Shown in pieces: positions 1 through 10,005 of a stretch of 64,000 bases of DNA. A program made the position numbers and the translations under genes. Every line of letters starts with the position of its first letter. Position 1 is the stretch's first letter. The notes beneath the pieces are model-generated. The model saw only the letters and a list, made by a program, of their open reading frames with translations, did not search any database and was not told the origin of the DNA. The stretch is from assembly GCA_032334235.1 (NCBI GenBank), contig JAVSGI010000005.1, positions 2,480,001 through 2,544,000 of the forward strand, given 5' to 3'. This DNA is from Paracoccaceae bacterium Fryx2 (GTDB lineage Bacteria > Pseudomonadota > Alphaproteobacteria > Rhodobacterales > Rhodobacteraceae).

Positions 1-356
1 GCCCCGACATGGACCCGCTGATCCGCATGGCGAAGAAAGCGGTGGGGCGACTGGCCGAGGCGGTGGGCGAACCGGCAGAGGCCGCGACGGAAGCGTCGGC
101 AGGCCCCCCCGCGACGGAAAGCGCGGCCGCCGCCGTGCCCGGCAGCATCAGCTCGCGGCGCGACATCGAAGACGCGCTCGACCGCATCATGGCCTATTAC
201 GCCGCCAACGAACCTTCCAGCCCCCTGCCGATCATTCTGGCGCGCGCGCGCCGACTGGTGGGGGCGGATTTCATGACGATCATGACCGACCTTGCCCCCC
301 TGGGGATCGAGAACGTCAAGCTAGTGGGCGGTATCGCCGAAGAAGACCAGTATTGA
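1..356 (+). CDS. tssA: TssA (ImpA-type) T6SS protein, C-terminal part only
   Basis: The window opens inside this gene. The reading frame is already open at base 3, and about 118 codons remain before TGA at 354-356. An Ala/Pro-rich linker is followed by the conserved ImpA/TssA C-terminal helix region: SRRDIEDAL, then YYAANEPSSPLPIILARA and a last segment ending at VKLVGG. In the family, TssA caps the baseplate and coordinates growth of the TssB/TssC tail sheath in the cytoplasm. Directly downstream are tssB and tssC, the usual neighbours. The first ATG in the window (base 9) is probably internal and not the true start, because TssA proteins are usually several hundred residues long. Confidence 0.8.
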   Translation, partial: PDMDPLIRMAKKAVGRLAEAVGEPAEAATEASAGPPATESAAAAVPGSISSRRDIEDALDRIMAYYAANEPSSPLPIILARARRLVGADFMTIMTDLAPLGIENVKLVGGIAEEDQY

Positions 357-418
357 CCACCCAAACCTGAAGGGGCGGCGCAACGGACCGCCCACGATCC
401 GAACAACGGGAGATCTTG

Positions 419-928
419 ATGTCTAGTTCGCAGAAGTTCATCGCGCGCAACCGCGCACCGCGTGTCCAGATCGAATATGATGTGGAGCTTTACGGGGCGC
501 AGAAGAAGGTCCAGCTGCCCTTCGTGATGGGGGTCATGGCCGATCTGGCAGGCAAGTCGGAAGTGCCGCAGCCCGGCATCGCAGACCGGAAGTTCCTGGA
601 AATCGATGTCGACAACTTCGACAGCCGCATGAAGGCGATGAAACCCCGGGCCGCCTTTCAGGTGCCCAACACACTGACCGGGCAAGGGAACATGTCGGTC
701 GATCTGACCTTCGAAAGCATGGACGATTTCTCGCCTGCCGCCATCGCGAAACAGGTCGAGCCGCTGAACGCCCTGCTGGAGGCGCGCAACGAACTGTCGA
801 ACCTGATCACCTACATGGATGGCAAGCCGGGGGCCGAGGAGCTGATTGCCAAGGTTCTGGCCGACCCTGCACTGCTGAAGACGCTGGCGGGCGCACCTGC
901 ACCCAAATCTGAAACCGGGGGGGAATGA
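419..928 (+). CDS. tssB: TssB, small subunit of the T6SS contractile sheath
   Basis: This 169-residue protein has the typical TssB (VipA/ImpB) N-terminus: SSSQKFIARNRAPRVQIEYDVE, followed by KKVQLPFVMGVMADL and later the conserved ... PNTLTGQGNMSVDLTFESM segment. TssB pairs with TssC to build the helical sheath whose contraction drives the Hcp/VgrG needle through the envelope. The ATG at 419 lies six bases after the purine-rich ACGGGAG (406-412). An overlapping TTG at 416 would add one residue. tssC starts three bases after the stop, so the two sheath subunits are translated from one message. Confidence 0.95.
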   Translation: MSSSQKFIARNRAPRVQIEYDVELYGAQKKVQLPFVMGVMADLAGKSEVPQPGIADRKFLEIDVDNFDSRMKAMKPRAAFQVPNTLTGQGNMSVDLTFESMDDFSPAAIAKQVEPLNALLEARNELSNLITYMDGKPGAEELIAKVLADPALLKTLAGAPAPKSETGGE

Positions 929-931
929 GCG

Positions 932-2419
932 ATGGCGCAGGAAGCAACCGAAACCACCCTTGGCGCCGTGCAGTTCGGCGACACCGACTTCGCCAGCCTG
1001 CTGAACAAGGAATTCCGGCCGCGCACCGATCAGGCGAAAAGCGCGGTTGAAACCGCGGTCAAGACGCTGGCCGCGCAGGCGCTGGTCAACACCGCGCTGA
1101 TTTCCGACGACGTCGTGAATTCGCTGAACGCGATGGTCGCGGAAATCGACCGCAAGCTCAGCGAGCAGATCAACCAGATCATCCACCATCCCGACTATCA
1201 GCAGCTTGAAAGCTCGTGGCGCGGGCTGGCCTATCTGGTCAACAACACCGAGACCGACGAGCAGCTGAAGATCCGGGTGCTGAACATCTCGAAGAAGGAT
1301 CTGCACAAGACCCTGAAGAAGTTCAAGGGTGCGGCCTGGGACCAGTCTCCGATCTTCAAGAAGCTATATGAGGAAGAATACGGCCAGTTCGGCGGCGAGC
1401 CCTACGGCTGTCTGGTGGGCGACTACCACTTCAACCATTCGGCCCCGGATATCGAGCTGCTGGGCGAAATGTCGAAGGTCGCGGCGGCGGCACATGCGCC
1501 GTTCATCTCGGGCGCGGATGCCTCGCTGATGCAGTTCGAAAGCTGGCAGGAACTGGCCAACCCGCGCGATCTGACCAAGATCACCACCACGCCGGAATAT
1601 GCGGGCTGGCGCAGCTTGCGCGATTCCGAAGACAGCAAGTACCTTGGCCTGACCATGCCGCGCTTCCTCGGGCGGCAGCCTTACGGGGCCAAGTCGAACC
1701 CGGTCGAGGAATTCGCCTTTGAAGAAGACACCAACGGCGCCGATTCCTCGCGGTTCAACTGGCTGAACGCGGCCTATGGCATGGCGGCCAACATCAACCG
1801 GTCGTTCAAGGAATACGGCTGGTGCTCGCGGATCAGGGGCATCGAGTCAGGCGGGGCATTGTCGAACCTGCCGACCCACACTTTCCCCACCGACGATGGC
1901 GGCGTCGACATGAAATGCCCGACCGAGATCGGCATTTCCGACCGGCGCGAGGCGGAACTTGCGAAAAGCGGGCTGATGCCGCTGGTGCACCGCAAGAACA
2001 GCGACATGGCGGCCTTCATCGGCGCGCAGTCGCTGCACAAGCCCGCCGAATACGACGATCCGGACGCGACATCCAACGCCAACCTTGCCGCGCGCCTGCC
2101 CTATCTTTTCGCGACCTGCCGCTTTGCGCATTATCTGAAATGCATGGTCCGGGACAAGGTCGGCAGCTTCAAGGGTCGCGACGACATGGAAAGCTGGCTG
2201 CAAGGCTGGATCACGCAATATGTGGATTTCAACCCCGGCAGTTCCCCGGAATCGGTGAAGGCGCGCCTGCCGCTGGCTGCGGCACAGGTCGTGGTTGAAG
2301 AAGTCGAGGGCAATCCGGGCTATTATTCCTCGAAATTTTTTCTGCGCCCGCATTACCAACTGGAGGGGCTGACAGTGTCCCTTCGCCTTGTTGCCAAACT
2401 GCCGTCCGAAAAGGCCTGA
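932..2419 (+). CDS. tssC: TssC, large subunit of the T6SS contractile sheath
   Basis: At 495 residues this matches the full length of TssC (VipB/ImpC). Recognisable family segments are IIHHPDYQQLESSWRGL near residues 88-104, GCLVGDYHFNH near 155-165, and the C-terminal YQLEGLTVSLRLVAKLP, which is the handle that interlocks sheath strands. The start ATG at 932 follows GGGGGGAATGAGCG, only three bases after the tssB stop. The protein works in the cytoplasm as the outer contractile tube, and it is later disassembled by TssH/ClpV, encoded further along the same operon. No truncation is visible. Confidence 0.96.
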   Translation: MAQEATETTLGAVQFGDTDFASLLNKEFRPRTDQAKSAVETAVKTLAAQALVNTALISDDVVNSLNAMVAEIDRKLSEQINQIIHHPDYQQLESSWRGLAYLVNNTETDEQLKIRVLNISKKDLHKTLKKFKGAAWDQSPIFKKLYEEEYGQFGGEPYGCLVGDYHFNHSAPDIELLGEMSKVAAAAHAPFISGADASLMQFESWQELANPRDLTKITTTPEYAGWRSLRDSEDSKYLGLTMPRFLGRQPYGAKSNPVEEFAFEEDTNGADSSRFNWLNAAYGMAANINRSFKEYGWCSRIRGIESGGALSNLPTHTFPTDDGGVDMKCPTEIGISDRREAELAKSGLMPLVHRKNSDMAAFIGAQSLHKPAEYDDPDATSNANLAARLPYLFATCRFAHYLKCMVRDKVGSFKGRDDMESWLQGWITQYVDFNPGSSPESVKARLPLAAAQVVVEEVEGNPGYYSSKFFLRPHYQLEGLTVSLRLVAKLPSEKA

Positions 2420-2467
2420 GTCCTCCCGGGCGGCTTCAAACCCCAACACTGACAAGGAGCGAACCAG

Positions 2468-2986
2468 ATGTATGATTCTTATATGTACTTTCCCGGCTTC
2501 GACGAATTCAAAGGCGAGACCCAGGATACCGAATTCAAGAAGAAATCCGCCTACGAACTGATGTCCTTCTCGATCGGGGCCTACAACACGGTCAACATCG
2601 GCTCTGCCTCGGGCGGCGGCGGTGCGGGCAAGGGCGAGTTCCAGCCGCTGGCGGTGATGAAGACCACCGACTCGGCCTCGCCGGTCTTGTTCCGGATGCT
2701 GATGAGCGGCAAGCACTTCGATTCCGCGATCATCGAGATGCGCCGCGCCGGCCAGACCTCGACCACCTCGGGCGGGACTTTCGTCAAGTATGAAATGAAG
2801 CTGGTGATGGTTGAAAGCCTGAACTGGGCGGGCTCGCAAGGGTCCGATGTCTTCATGGAAAGCGTGTCGTTCCGGTTCGGCGCGATCAAGATGGAATACT
2901 TCGCGCAGGCCAAGGACGGCAAGATGACCAAGGTTTCCGACGCCATGTGGAGCCGCGTCAACAACACCGCCTCGCTGGAAGTCTGA
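2468..2986 (+). CDS. hcp: Hcp (TssD), T6SS inner tube protein
   Basis: This is a 172-residue Hcp-family protein beginning MYDSYMYFPGFDEFKG and containing the usual Hcp core, including a KKSAYELMSFSIGAYN segment and the C-terminal DVFMESVSFRFGAIKMEYF. Hcp hexamers stack into the needle tube that is expelled with VgrG and PAAR, and they can also chaperone small effectors. A good ribosome-binding site (AAGGAGCG, 2454-2461) precedes the ATG. It follows tssC after 48 bases and is followed by a strong stem-loop. Such punctuation fits a protein needed in much larger amounts than the baseplate proteins downstream. Confidence 0.95.
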   Translation: MYDSYMYFPGFDEFKGETQDTEFKKKSAYELMSFSIGAYNTVNIGSASGGGGAGKGEFQPLAVMKTTDSASPVLFRMLMSGKHFDSAIIEMRRAGQTSTTSGGTFVKYEMKLVMVESLNWAGSQGSDVFMESVSFRFGAIKMEYFAQAKDGKMTKVSDAMWSRVNNTASLEV

Positions 2987-3012
2987 CCCGGCCAAGACTG
3001 ACCTGCAAACCT

Positions 3013-3041
3013 GCACCCTGCGCGCGACCCGCGCGGGGTGC
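3013..3041 (+). terminator. Strong stem-loop after hcp (attenuator or mRNA-stabilising hairpin)
   Basis: Bases 3013-3024 and 3030-3041 pair to form a 12-bp stem (11 Watson-Crick pairs and one G-T) closed by a 5-base loop. It sits 27 bases after the hcp stop and before tagJ. No T-run follows, so it is not a classical intrinsic terminator. It could cause partial termination or protect the 3' end of an hcp-rich transcript. The pairing is seen directly; the function is inferred. Confidence 0.45.
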
Positions 3042-3078
3042 CCCCTGCCAACCGCCCTGACCCAAGCCGGAGAGTGCA

Positions 3079-3894
3079 ATGCAGGCCCCAGACCTTATCA
3101 AGACCGGCGATCTGGACGGCGCGCTGGCTGCCCTGCAGGCGCAGGTCCGCACCCGTCCGGCCGATGCCAAGCTGCGGATCTTCCTGTTTCAACTGCTCTG
3201 CGTGCTGGGCGACTGGAAGCGGGCCATCACGCAACTGAAGCTCTGCGCCGAACTGGACGGCGAGGCGCTGACCATGGCACAGACCTACCGCGAGGCGATC
3301 ATCTGCGAGGTTTACCGCGAAAAGGTGTTCGCAGGCGAAAAGTCGCCCCTGATCTTCGGTGAACCGCAGGAATGGCTGGCGCTGCTGATCGAGGCGACGC
3401 GCGCGCTGGCCGAAGGCCGCGCCACCGAAGCCGCCACCCTGCGCGCCCGCGCCTTCGAGGCCGCACCGGCGGCGTCGGGCGACCTGAACGGCGAACATTT
3501 CGACTGGATCGCGGATGCCGACATGCGGCTGGGCCCGGTGCTGGAAATCATCGTCAACGGCAAGTATTACTGGATGCCGTTCACGGCACTGTCGGCCCTG
3601 CGCTGCGACGCCCCGTCCGACCTGCGCGATGCGGTCTGGACGCCGGCCAACATCACCCTGCGCAATGGCGGCGAGATCGTCGGCCTGATTCCGACGCGCT
3701 ATGCCGGCACCTCGGCCAGCACCGACCCCGCCGCGCGGCTGGCCCGCGCGACCCATTGGGTCGATGCCGGGGGCGAGACGTGGGTCGGGATTGGCCAGCG
3801 CCTGCTGACCACCGACCACGGCGACACCGCCCTGATGGATCTGCGCGCCCTGCGGATGGATGCCGCCCCCGGGGCGGCGCGTGGCGATGGCTGA
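3079..3894 (+). CDS. tagJ: TagJ (ImpE-type) T6SS accessory protein
   Basis: This 271-residue protein resembles the ImpE/TagJ family. It has an N-terminal helical TPR-like region (DLDGALAALQAQVRTRPAD, LRIFLFQLLCVLGDW) and the diagnostic block FDWIADADMRLGPVLEIIVNG then KYYWMPF near residues 140-165. In systems studied elsewhere TagJ binds the N-terminus of TssB and is found with one ClpV subtype, where it modulates sheath recycling but is not essential. GGAGAG lies a few bases before the ATG at 3079. The end overlaps tssE by 8 bases, indicating translational coupling. Confidence 0.85.
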   Translation: MQAPDLIKTGDLDGALAALQAQVRTRPADAKLRIFLFQLLCVLGDWKRAITQLKLCAELDGEALTMAQTYREAIICEVYREKVFAGEKSPLIFGEPQEWLALLIEATRALAEGRATEAATLRARAFEAAPAASGDLNGEHFDWIADADMRLGPVLEIIVNGKYYWMPFTALSALRCDAPSDLRDAVWTPANITLRNGGEIVGLIPTRYAGTSASTDPAARLARATHWVDAGGETWVGIGQRLLTTDHGDTALMDLRALRMDAAPGAARGDG

Positions 3895-4384
3895 CAAGAC
3901 AATTGTCGAACGCCTGCAACCCTCGCTGCTGGACCGGCTGACCGACCAGAACCCCGGCGAGATGACCGAAACCCGCGACGACCGGGTGATCGACATCCGC
4001 CGCCTGCGCGACATCATCCGCCGCGACCTGTCGTGGTTGCTGAACACCAACAACGCCGAAACCATGATCGACCCCGACCGCCATCCGCATGTGGCGCGCT
4101 CGGTCGTCAATTACGGCGTGCGCGAGGTGTCGGGCGATTTTTCGACACATGAGCGGGCCGCGCAGATGCGCGCTTCGATTCACCGCGCCATCGAGCAATT
4201 CGAGCCCCGCATCAAGCGCGGCACGCTGAACGTGATGCTGCGGCAGGATGAAAAGGGGGCGCAGACCATCGTGGTGTTCGACATCCGCGCCGACATGTGG
4301 GCGCAGCCGGTGCCGATGGAGCTTTACCTGCGGTCAGAGATCGACATCACCACCGGGCATGTCGAACTGGAACGGAAGGGCTGA
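3887..4384 (+). CDS. tssE: TssE, gp25-like T6SS baseplate protein
   Basis: This 165-residue baseplate wedge protein has the phage-T4 gp25 (lysozyme-like fold) family layout: an N-terminal ERLQPSLLDRL helix, an IRRDLSWLLNT segment, then HPHVARSVVNYGV and the C-terminal strand region with VVFDIRADMW. The ATG at 3887 was chosen because the MADKTIVERL start is typical. It overlaps the tagJ stop by 8 bases. An in-frame ATG at 3860 would add nine residues of Pro/Arg-rich sequence. TssE joins TssF, TssG and TssK in the baseplate on which the sheath is built. tssF starts three bases after the stop. Confidence 0.92.
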   Translation: MADKTIVERLQPSLLDRLTDQNPGEMTETRDDRVIDIRRLRDIIRRDLSWLLNTNNAETMIDPDRHPHVARSVVNYGVREVSGDFSTHERAAQMRASIHRAIEQFEPRIKRGTLNVMLRQDEKGAQTIVVFDIRADMWAQPVPMELYLRSEIDITTGHVELERKG

Positions 4385-4387
4385 CGG

Positions 4388-6265
4388 ATGGACACGCGCC
4401 TGCTGCGCCACTACGAATCCGAGCTTTCCTACCTGCGCGAGATGGGGGCCGAATTCGCGCAATCCTACCCCAAGATCGCCGCTCGGCTGGGGATGGACGG
4501 GGTCGAGGTGCTGGACCCTTACGTCGAACGCCTGCTGGAAGGCGTGGCTTTCCTCTCGGCACGCGTGCAGCTTGAGCTGGAGCTGCAATATCCGGCCTTC
4601 ACCAGCCACCTGCTGGAAATCGTCTATCCGCAATACCTGGCACCCACGCCGTCGATGATGATCGCCGTGCTGGAGCCCGAGATGATCAACCAGATCCTGA
4701 AGGACGGCTCGGTGCTGCCGCGCCACACCGTGCTGCGCGCCGCGTTGGCCGAGGGGCAGCAGACCGCCGTCCAGTTCCGCACCGCCCATGCGCTGACCCT
4801 GTGGCCGGTCGAGATTGCCGAGGCCGAATACATCGACGGCCGGGGGGCACTGGTCGCGGCCGGGGTCGCGGCGGGGGTGGATGCGCGCGCGGGCATCCGG
4901 CTGCGCCTGCGCCGCCATGGGGGGCTGCCGCTGGGCGCCGTTCCGCTGGACCGGCTGACGCTTTTCCTTGGCGGGCAGGCGGCGCGCGGCTGGCAGTTGC
5001 ACGAGCTTCTGTGCACCGAGGTCACCGGGCTGGTGGCGCGTTCCACCGACCGGCGCGCCGACTGGGTGCTGCCGCTGCCGCGCGGCGGCGTGGCGCCCAA
5101 GGGCTATGCCCGCGACGAGGCGCTGCTGCCGACACCCCGCGCCTCGTTCGACGGCTACCGGCTGCTGCAGGAATATTTCGCCATGCCGGAGCGGTTTCAT
5201 TTCATCGACCTGTTCGGCCTGTCGCCCGCGCTGGCCCGCACCGAAGGCTCCGAGGTCGATTTCTACATCCTGCTGCGCAACGGCAAGCCGGAGCTTGCCC
5301 CCGGCATCACCCCCGAAGCCTTCACCCTGAACGCCGTGCCCGCGATCAACCTGTTCGAGAAACGCTGCGACCGGGTGCTGATGACCGACCGCGACACCGA
5401 GCACCACGTCATCCCCGACCGCACCGCCCCGATGGATTTCGAGGTCTATTCGGTGGAACAGGTCACCGGCATCAGCGGCGAGGGGCAGGAGGATCAGCCG
5501 TTCCGCCCGTTCTATTCCAGCGACGATTTCACCGCCGCCGGGCAGCGCGGTCCGGCCTACTACACCGTCAGCCGCAAGATGCGCCAGCGCACCGAACGTG
5601 AACGGCTGAAGGGGGCGCGGACCTCGTATCTGGGCTCGGAAACCTATCTGACGCTGGTCGATGCCGCGCAGGCACCCTATGCGCCCGACATCAAGCAACT
5701 GGCGGTGCGGGCGATGGTTTCCAACCGCGACCTGCCGATGCTGCTGGCAACCGGCGCCAAGGATCTGTTCCACCTGCCCGGCGGCGGCCCGGTGCTGTCG
5801 ATCCGCACCCCCGTGACCCCGACCCGCCCGCGTCCGACATTGGCGCAGGGCGAGGCGGCCTGGCGGATCATCGGGCACCTGAGCCTGAACTACCTGTCGA
5901 TTGCCGATGCCGAGCGCGGCAGCGGTGCGGCGGCCCTGCGCGAGTTGATCGGGCTCTATGCGCCGCTGGGCGACCGCGTGGTGGAAAAGCAGCTTGAAGG
6001 CATCACCCGCGTGACCAGCCGCCCCATCGTGCGCCGGATGAGCGACGAGGTGCTTTCCACCGCCGTGCGCGGGCTGGAGATCAATCTGCACATGGACGAC
6101 AGCTTTTTCGAAGGCACCGGCAGCTATCTGCTGGCCTCGGTGCTGGAAAGGTTTTTCCGCAAGTATGTCTCGATCAACAGTTTCACCGAAACGGTATTGA
6201 CCACGCAACAACGGGGGGAGATTTCCCGATGGCGACCTCAGACGGGTCTGGGTCGGATCATCTGA
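4388..6265 (+). CDS. tssF: TssF, T6SS baseplate wedge protein
   Basis: The 625-residue length and the N-terminus MDTRLLRHYESELSYLREMG are typical of TssF (ImpG/VasA). Further family landmarks are FAQSYPKIAARLGMDG, LELELQYPAFTSHLLEIVYPQ, and a C-terminal NSFTETVLTTQQRGEISRW. TssF forms the trimeric wedge complex with TssG and contacts TssK, which links the baseplate to the membrane complex. The start lies three bases after tssE. The end overlaps tssG by 37 bases, consistent with coupled synthesis of two proteins that assemble together. Confidence 0.95.
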   Translation: MDTRLLRHYESELSYLREMGAEFAQSYPKIAARLGMDGVEVLDPYVERLLEGVAFLSARVQLELELQYPAFTSHLLEIVYPQYLAPTPSMMIAVLEPEMINQILKDGSVLPRHTVLRAALAEGQQTAVQFRTAHALTLWPVEIAEAEYIDGRGALVAAGVAAGVDARAGIRLRLRRHGGLPLGAVPLDRLTLFLGGQAARGWQLHELLCTEVTGLVARSTDRRADWVLPLPRGGVAPKGYARDEALLPTPRASFDGYRLLQEYFAMPERFHFIDLFGLSPALARTEGSEVDFYILLRNGKPELAPGITPEAFTLNAVPAINLFEKRCDRVLMTDRDTEHHVIPDRTAPMDFEVYSVEQVTGISGEGQEDQPFRPFYSSDDFTAAGQRGPAYYTVSRKMRQRTERERLKGARTSYLGSETYLTLVDAAQAPYAPDIKQLAVRAMVSNRDLPMLLATGAKDLFHLPGGGPVLSIRTPVTPTRPRPTLAQGEAAWRIIGHLSLNYLSIADAERGSGAAALRELIGLYAPLGDRVVEKQLEGITRVTSRPIVRRMSDEVLSTAVRGLEINLHMDDSFFEGTGSYLLASVLERFFRKYVSINSFTETVLTTQQRGEISRWRPQTGLGRII

Positions 6266-7260
6266 CGCATTTCGACCGCTTCTGTCAGACTCCGCAGGCC
6301 TATCACATCTTTCAGGCGTTGCGCGTCATCGAGGCGCGGTTTGACGATGCGCCGCCGATGGGCACGACCAAGCGGCCGCGCGAAGACCGGGTGCGGCTGG
6401 CGCAGGAGGCGGAACTAGCGTTTCCGCCCAGCACCATCCGCGCCTTCACCCCGCCCACAGGCGATGCGCCGGGCGAATTGATCAACCGCTTCTTCGGCCT
6501 GTTCGGCCCGCACGGCCCCCTGCCGCTGCACCTGACCGAGTATGCCCGCGAACGCCAGATCAACGCCCGCGATCCGACCTTCGTCGCCTTCGCCAACATG
6601 CTGACCCACCGCATGATGGGGCTTCTGTATCGCGCCTGGGCCACCGGCAACCCTGCCACCAGCTTCGACCGGGGCGAAGACGGGCTGATGGAACGCAAGG
6701 TCGCGGCGCTGACCGGGCTGCAGGGCGCACGGATGCGCAACCGCGATGCCATGCCCGACCTCGCGAAACGGTTCTTTGGCGGGCACCTTTCTGCCGGGCC
6801 GCGCAACGCCGAAAGCCTGGAATCGATGCTGGAATCGTTCTTCCGCACCCCGGTGCGGGTGCAGCAGTTCATCGGAAGCTGGCTGGACCTGGAGCCTTCG
6901 GACCGCTGGCAACTGGGGGCGCGGGCCGGGCTGGGGCAGGCCACCAGCATCGGGGTGCGGGTCTGGTCGCGCACCGCCAAGTTCCGGCTGCGGGTGGGGC
7001 CGCTGTCGCTTCCCGAATACCAGCGGATGCTGCCCGGCACGCCCTCGATGGCGCGTCTGACCTCGATCGTGCGCAGCCATGTCGGGGACGTGCTGGATTG
7101 GGATGTGAACCTGGTGCTGAAGGGCGATCAGGTGCCGGTCGCCATTCTGGGGCAATCGGCACGGCTGGGGCATACCAGCTGGCTTGGCAAGCGCCAGACA
7201 CAACAAGACGCGGATGAGCTGATGCTTTCACCGCAGACCAACAGGGAAATGGCCGCCTGA
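6229..7260 (+). CDS. tssG: TssG, T6SS baseplate wedge protein
   Basis: This 343-residue TssG (ImpH/VasB) protein begins with the usual segment containing FCQTPQAYHIFQALRVIEARF. It also has GELINRFFGLFGPHGPLPLHLTEY, split across residues 84-107 and diagnostic for the family, and the C-terminal HTSWLGKR. The ATG at 6229 has GGGGGAG (6213-6219) at good spacing and lies inside the end of tssF. TssG acts with two TssF copies in each baseplate wedge in the cytoplasm. After the stop there are 36 bases before tssH, with a purine-rich ribosome site. Confidence 0.94.
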   Translation: MATSDGSGSDHLTHFDRFCQTPQAYHIFQALRVIEARFDDAPPMGTTKRPREDRVRLAQEAELAFPPSTIRAFTPPTGDAPGELINRFFGLFGPHGPLPLHLTEYARERQINARDPTFVAFANMLTHRMMGLLYRAWATGNPATSFDRGEDGLMERKVAALTGLQGARMRNRDAMPDLAKRFFGGHLSAGPRNAESLESMLESFFRTPVRVQQFIGSWLDLEPSDRWQLGARAGLGQATSIGVRVWSRTAKFRLRVGPLSLPEYQRMLPGTPSMARLTSIVRSHVGDVLDWDVNLVLKGDQVPVAILGQSARLGHTSWLGKRQTQQDADELMLSPQTNREMAA

Positions 7261-7296
7261 CGGGAACCCGCAGCGCGCCGAGGGAAGGGAACGGAA

Positions 7297-10005
7297 ATGA
7301 CGGAAATCAGCCGCGTCGCCTTGTTCGGAAAGCTCAACCGCCTTGGGTATCAGGCGGTCGAAGGGGCCACGGTGTTCTGCAAGATGCGGGGCAACCCCTA
7401 TGTGGAAATCGTGCACTGGATGGCGCAGATCCTGAACGTGCAGGACAGCGACGTGATCCGCATCATACGGCACTACAAGCTGGACGCGGGCAAGATCGCG
7501 ACCGACATGACCAAGGCGCTGGATGCCCTGCCGCGCGGCGCCAGCACCATCACCGACCTGTCGGCCCATCTGGAAAACGCGATGGAGCGGGCCTGGGTCT
7601 ATGGCTCGCTGCTTTTCAGCAGCAATCAGGTGCGGACGGGGCATCTGATCCTCGGGATGCTCAAGACGCCGGGGCTGCGCAACCTTTTCCTCGGCATCTC
7701 GCCCGAGTTCGGCAAGATCAACGCCGACGACCTGTCGGAGAGTTTCCACAAGATCACCGACGGCTCGCCCGAGGACGGCCAGCGCCCGCAGGACGGGTCT
7801 GCCACAGGCGGGGGCGCGGTGCCGGGCGAGGCGTCGGGGGCAATGTCGCCCGCCGCGATGGGCAAGCAGGAGGCGCTGAAGCAGTTCACCACCGACCTCA
7901 CGCAACAGGCGCGCGACGGCAAGATCGACCCCATCGTGGGGCGCGACGAGGAAATCCGCCAGATCGTCGATGTGCTGATGCGACGGCGGCAGAACAACCC
8001 GATCCTGACCGGCGAGGCTGGGGTGGGCAAGACCGCCGTTGTGGAAGGTTTCGCGCTGCGCATCGCGCGCGGCGACGTGCCGCCCGCACTGGCCGACGCG
8101 CGGATTCTGGCGCTGGATGTCGGGCTGTTGCAGGCCGGGGCCAGCATGAAGGGCGAGTTCGAGAACCGGCTGAAGTCGGTGATCGAGGAGGTTCAGGCCT
8201 CCACCACGCCGATCATCATGTTCATCGACGAGACCCACACGCTGGTGGGGGCCGGCGGGGCGGCGGGCACCGGCGATGCGGCGAACCTGCTGAAACCCGC
8301 TTTGGCGCGGGGCACGCTGCGAACCATCGGCGCCACCACCTGGGCCGAATACAAGAAACACATCGAGAAAGACCCGGCCCTTTCCCGCCGCTTCCAGACC
8401 GTGGTGGTGGAAGAACCGTCGATCCCCAAGGCGATCATGATGATGCGCGGCATCGCGTCGATGCTGGAAAAGCACCACCGGGTGCAGGTGCTGGACGAGG
8501 GCATCGAGGCTGCGGTGTCGCTGTCGGCGCGCTACATCCCGGCCCGGCAACTGCCCGACAAGTCGGTGTCGGTGCTTGATACCGCCTGCGCCCGCGTCTC
8601 GATCAGCCAGCACGCGGTGCCGGCCGAGGTTGACGACAGCCGCAAGCGGATCGACGCCTTCACCACCGAGCTTGAAATCATCTCGCGCGATGAAACGGCC
8701 GGGTATGATGTCGAGGAACGCCGCGCCGCGATTTCCCACGCCAAGGCCGAGGAAGACCTGCGCCTTGCCTCCCTGACCGGGCGGTGGGAGGCGGAAAAGG
8801 CGGTGGTCGAGGAGATTTTGGCCCTGCGCGCCAAGCTCCGCGAAGGCGGCGCGCCGGTCGACAGCCCCGCCCCGGTCGAAGGCACCGAGCCTGCCCCCGA
8901 TGCAGCCGCCGCCCGCGCCGACCTGATGGCGCAACTCAAGGCCAAGAATGCCGAACTGACCGCCCTGCAAGGCGACGCGCCGCTGATCCTGCCGATTGTC
9001 GATGCGCAGGCGGTGGCATCCGTGATCGGCGACTGGACCGGGATTCCGGTCGGCCGCATGGTGCGCGACGAGATCCAGACCGTGCTCGATCTGGAAAAGC
9101 ACCTGGCCAAGCGGGTCATCGGGCAGGATCACGCGATGAAGATGATCGCCAAGCGCATCCAGACCAGCCGCGCCGGGCTCGACAACCCGAACAAGCCGAT
9201 TGGCGTGTTTCTGCTGGCGGGCACCAGCGGCGTCGGCAAGACCGAGACCGCGCTGGCGCTGGCCGAGGTGATGTATGGCGGCGAACAGAACGTCATCACC
9301 ATCAACATGAGCGAGTATCAGGAAGCGCACACCGTCAGCAGCCTGAAGGGCGCGCCGCCCGGCTATGTCGGCTATGGCGAGGGCGGGGTGCTGACCGAGG
9401 CTGTGCGGCGCAAGCCCTATTCGGTCGTGCTGCTCGACGAGGTTGAAAAGGCCCACCCCGACGTGCACGAGGTGTTCTTCCAGGTGTTCGACAAGGGCGT
9501 GATGGAGGATGGCGAGGGCCGGGTGATCGACTTCAAGAACACCCTGATCCTGCTGACCTCCAACGTCGGGTCCGACATGATCATGGACATGTGCTCCGAC
9601 CCCGACCTGATGCCCGAACCCGAAGGCATCGCCAAGGCCCTGCGCGAACCGCTGCTGAAGGTGTTTCCCGCCGCCCTGCTGGGCCGTCTGGTCACCATTC
9701 CCTACTATCCGCTGAACCCCGAGATGATCGGCAAGATCGCCCGGCTGCAGCTTGACCGCATCAAGAAGCGGGTGATGGCAGCGCATGGCGTGCCCTTCAC
9801 CTATTCCGATGCAGTGGTGGACACGATCGTGTCGCGCTGTCAGGAATTGGAGTCGGGCGGCCGGATGATCGACGCCATTGTGACCAATACCATGTTGCCC
9901 GATATTTCCGCCGAGTTCCTGAAACGAATGCTGGAGGGTCACGACATTGCCAGAGTTGCCATCGACATCGCAGACGGAGAGTTCGCCTACAGCTTCGACC
10001 TCTGA
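7297..10005 (+). CDS. tssH: TssH (ClpV), AAA+ ATPase recycling the T6SS sheath
   Basis: This 902-residue double-ring AAA+ unfoldase of the ClpV branch of Hsp100 has a Clp-N-type repeat domain at residues 1-150 and a low-complexity linker near 155-190. The first Walker A, GEAGVGKT, is near 239-246, followed by a middle region. The second Walker A, GTSGVGKT, is near 641-648, and the C-terminal domain includes [15 protein letters not shown]. ClpV pulls TssC out of contracted sheaths so the subunits can be reused. The ATG at 7297 follows AAGGGAACGG. The last 59 bases overlap the next small gene in another frame. Confidence 0.96.
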   Translation: MTEISRVALFGKLNRLGYQAVEGATVFCKMRGNPYVEIVHWMAQILNVQDSDVIRIIRHYKLDAGKIATDMTKALDALPRGASTITDLSAHLENAMERAWVYGSLLFSSNQVRTGHLILGMLKTPGLRNLFLGISPEFGKINADDLSESFHKITDGSPEDGQRPQDGSATGGGAVPGEASGAMSPAAMGKQEALKQFTTDLTQQARDGKIDPIVGRDEEIRQIVDVLMRRRQNNPILTGEAGVGKTAVVEGFALRIARGDVPPALADARILALDVGLLQAGASMKGEFENRLKSVIEEVQASTTPIIMFIDETHTLVGAGGAAGTGDAANLLKPALARGTLRTIGATTWAEYKKHIEKDPALSRRFQTVVVEEPSIPKAIMMMRGIASMLEKHHRVQVLDEGIEAAVSLSARYIPARQLPDKSVSVLDTACARVSISQHAVPAEVDDSRKRIDAFTTELEIISRDETAGYDVEERRAAISHAKAEEDLRLASLTGRWEAEKAVVEEILALRAKLREGGAPVDSPAPVEGTEPAPDAAAARADLMAQLKAKNAELTALQGDAPLILPIVDAQAVASVIGDWTGIPVGRMVRDEIQTVLDLEKHLAKRVIGQDHAMKMIAKRIQTSRAGLDNPNKPIGVFLLAGTSGVGKTETALALAEVMYGGEQNVITINMSEYQEAHTVSSLKGAPPGYVGYGEGGVLTEAVRRKPYSVVLLDEVEKAHPDVHEVFFQVFDKGVMEDGEGRVIDFKNTLILLTSNVGSDMIMDMCSDPDLMPEPEGIAKALREPLLKVFPAALLGRLVTIPYYPLNPEMIGKIARLQLDRIKKRVMAAHGVPFTYSDAVVDTIVSRCQELESGGRMIDAIVTNTMLPDISAEFLKRMLEGHDIARVAIDIADGEFAYSFDL

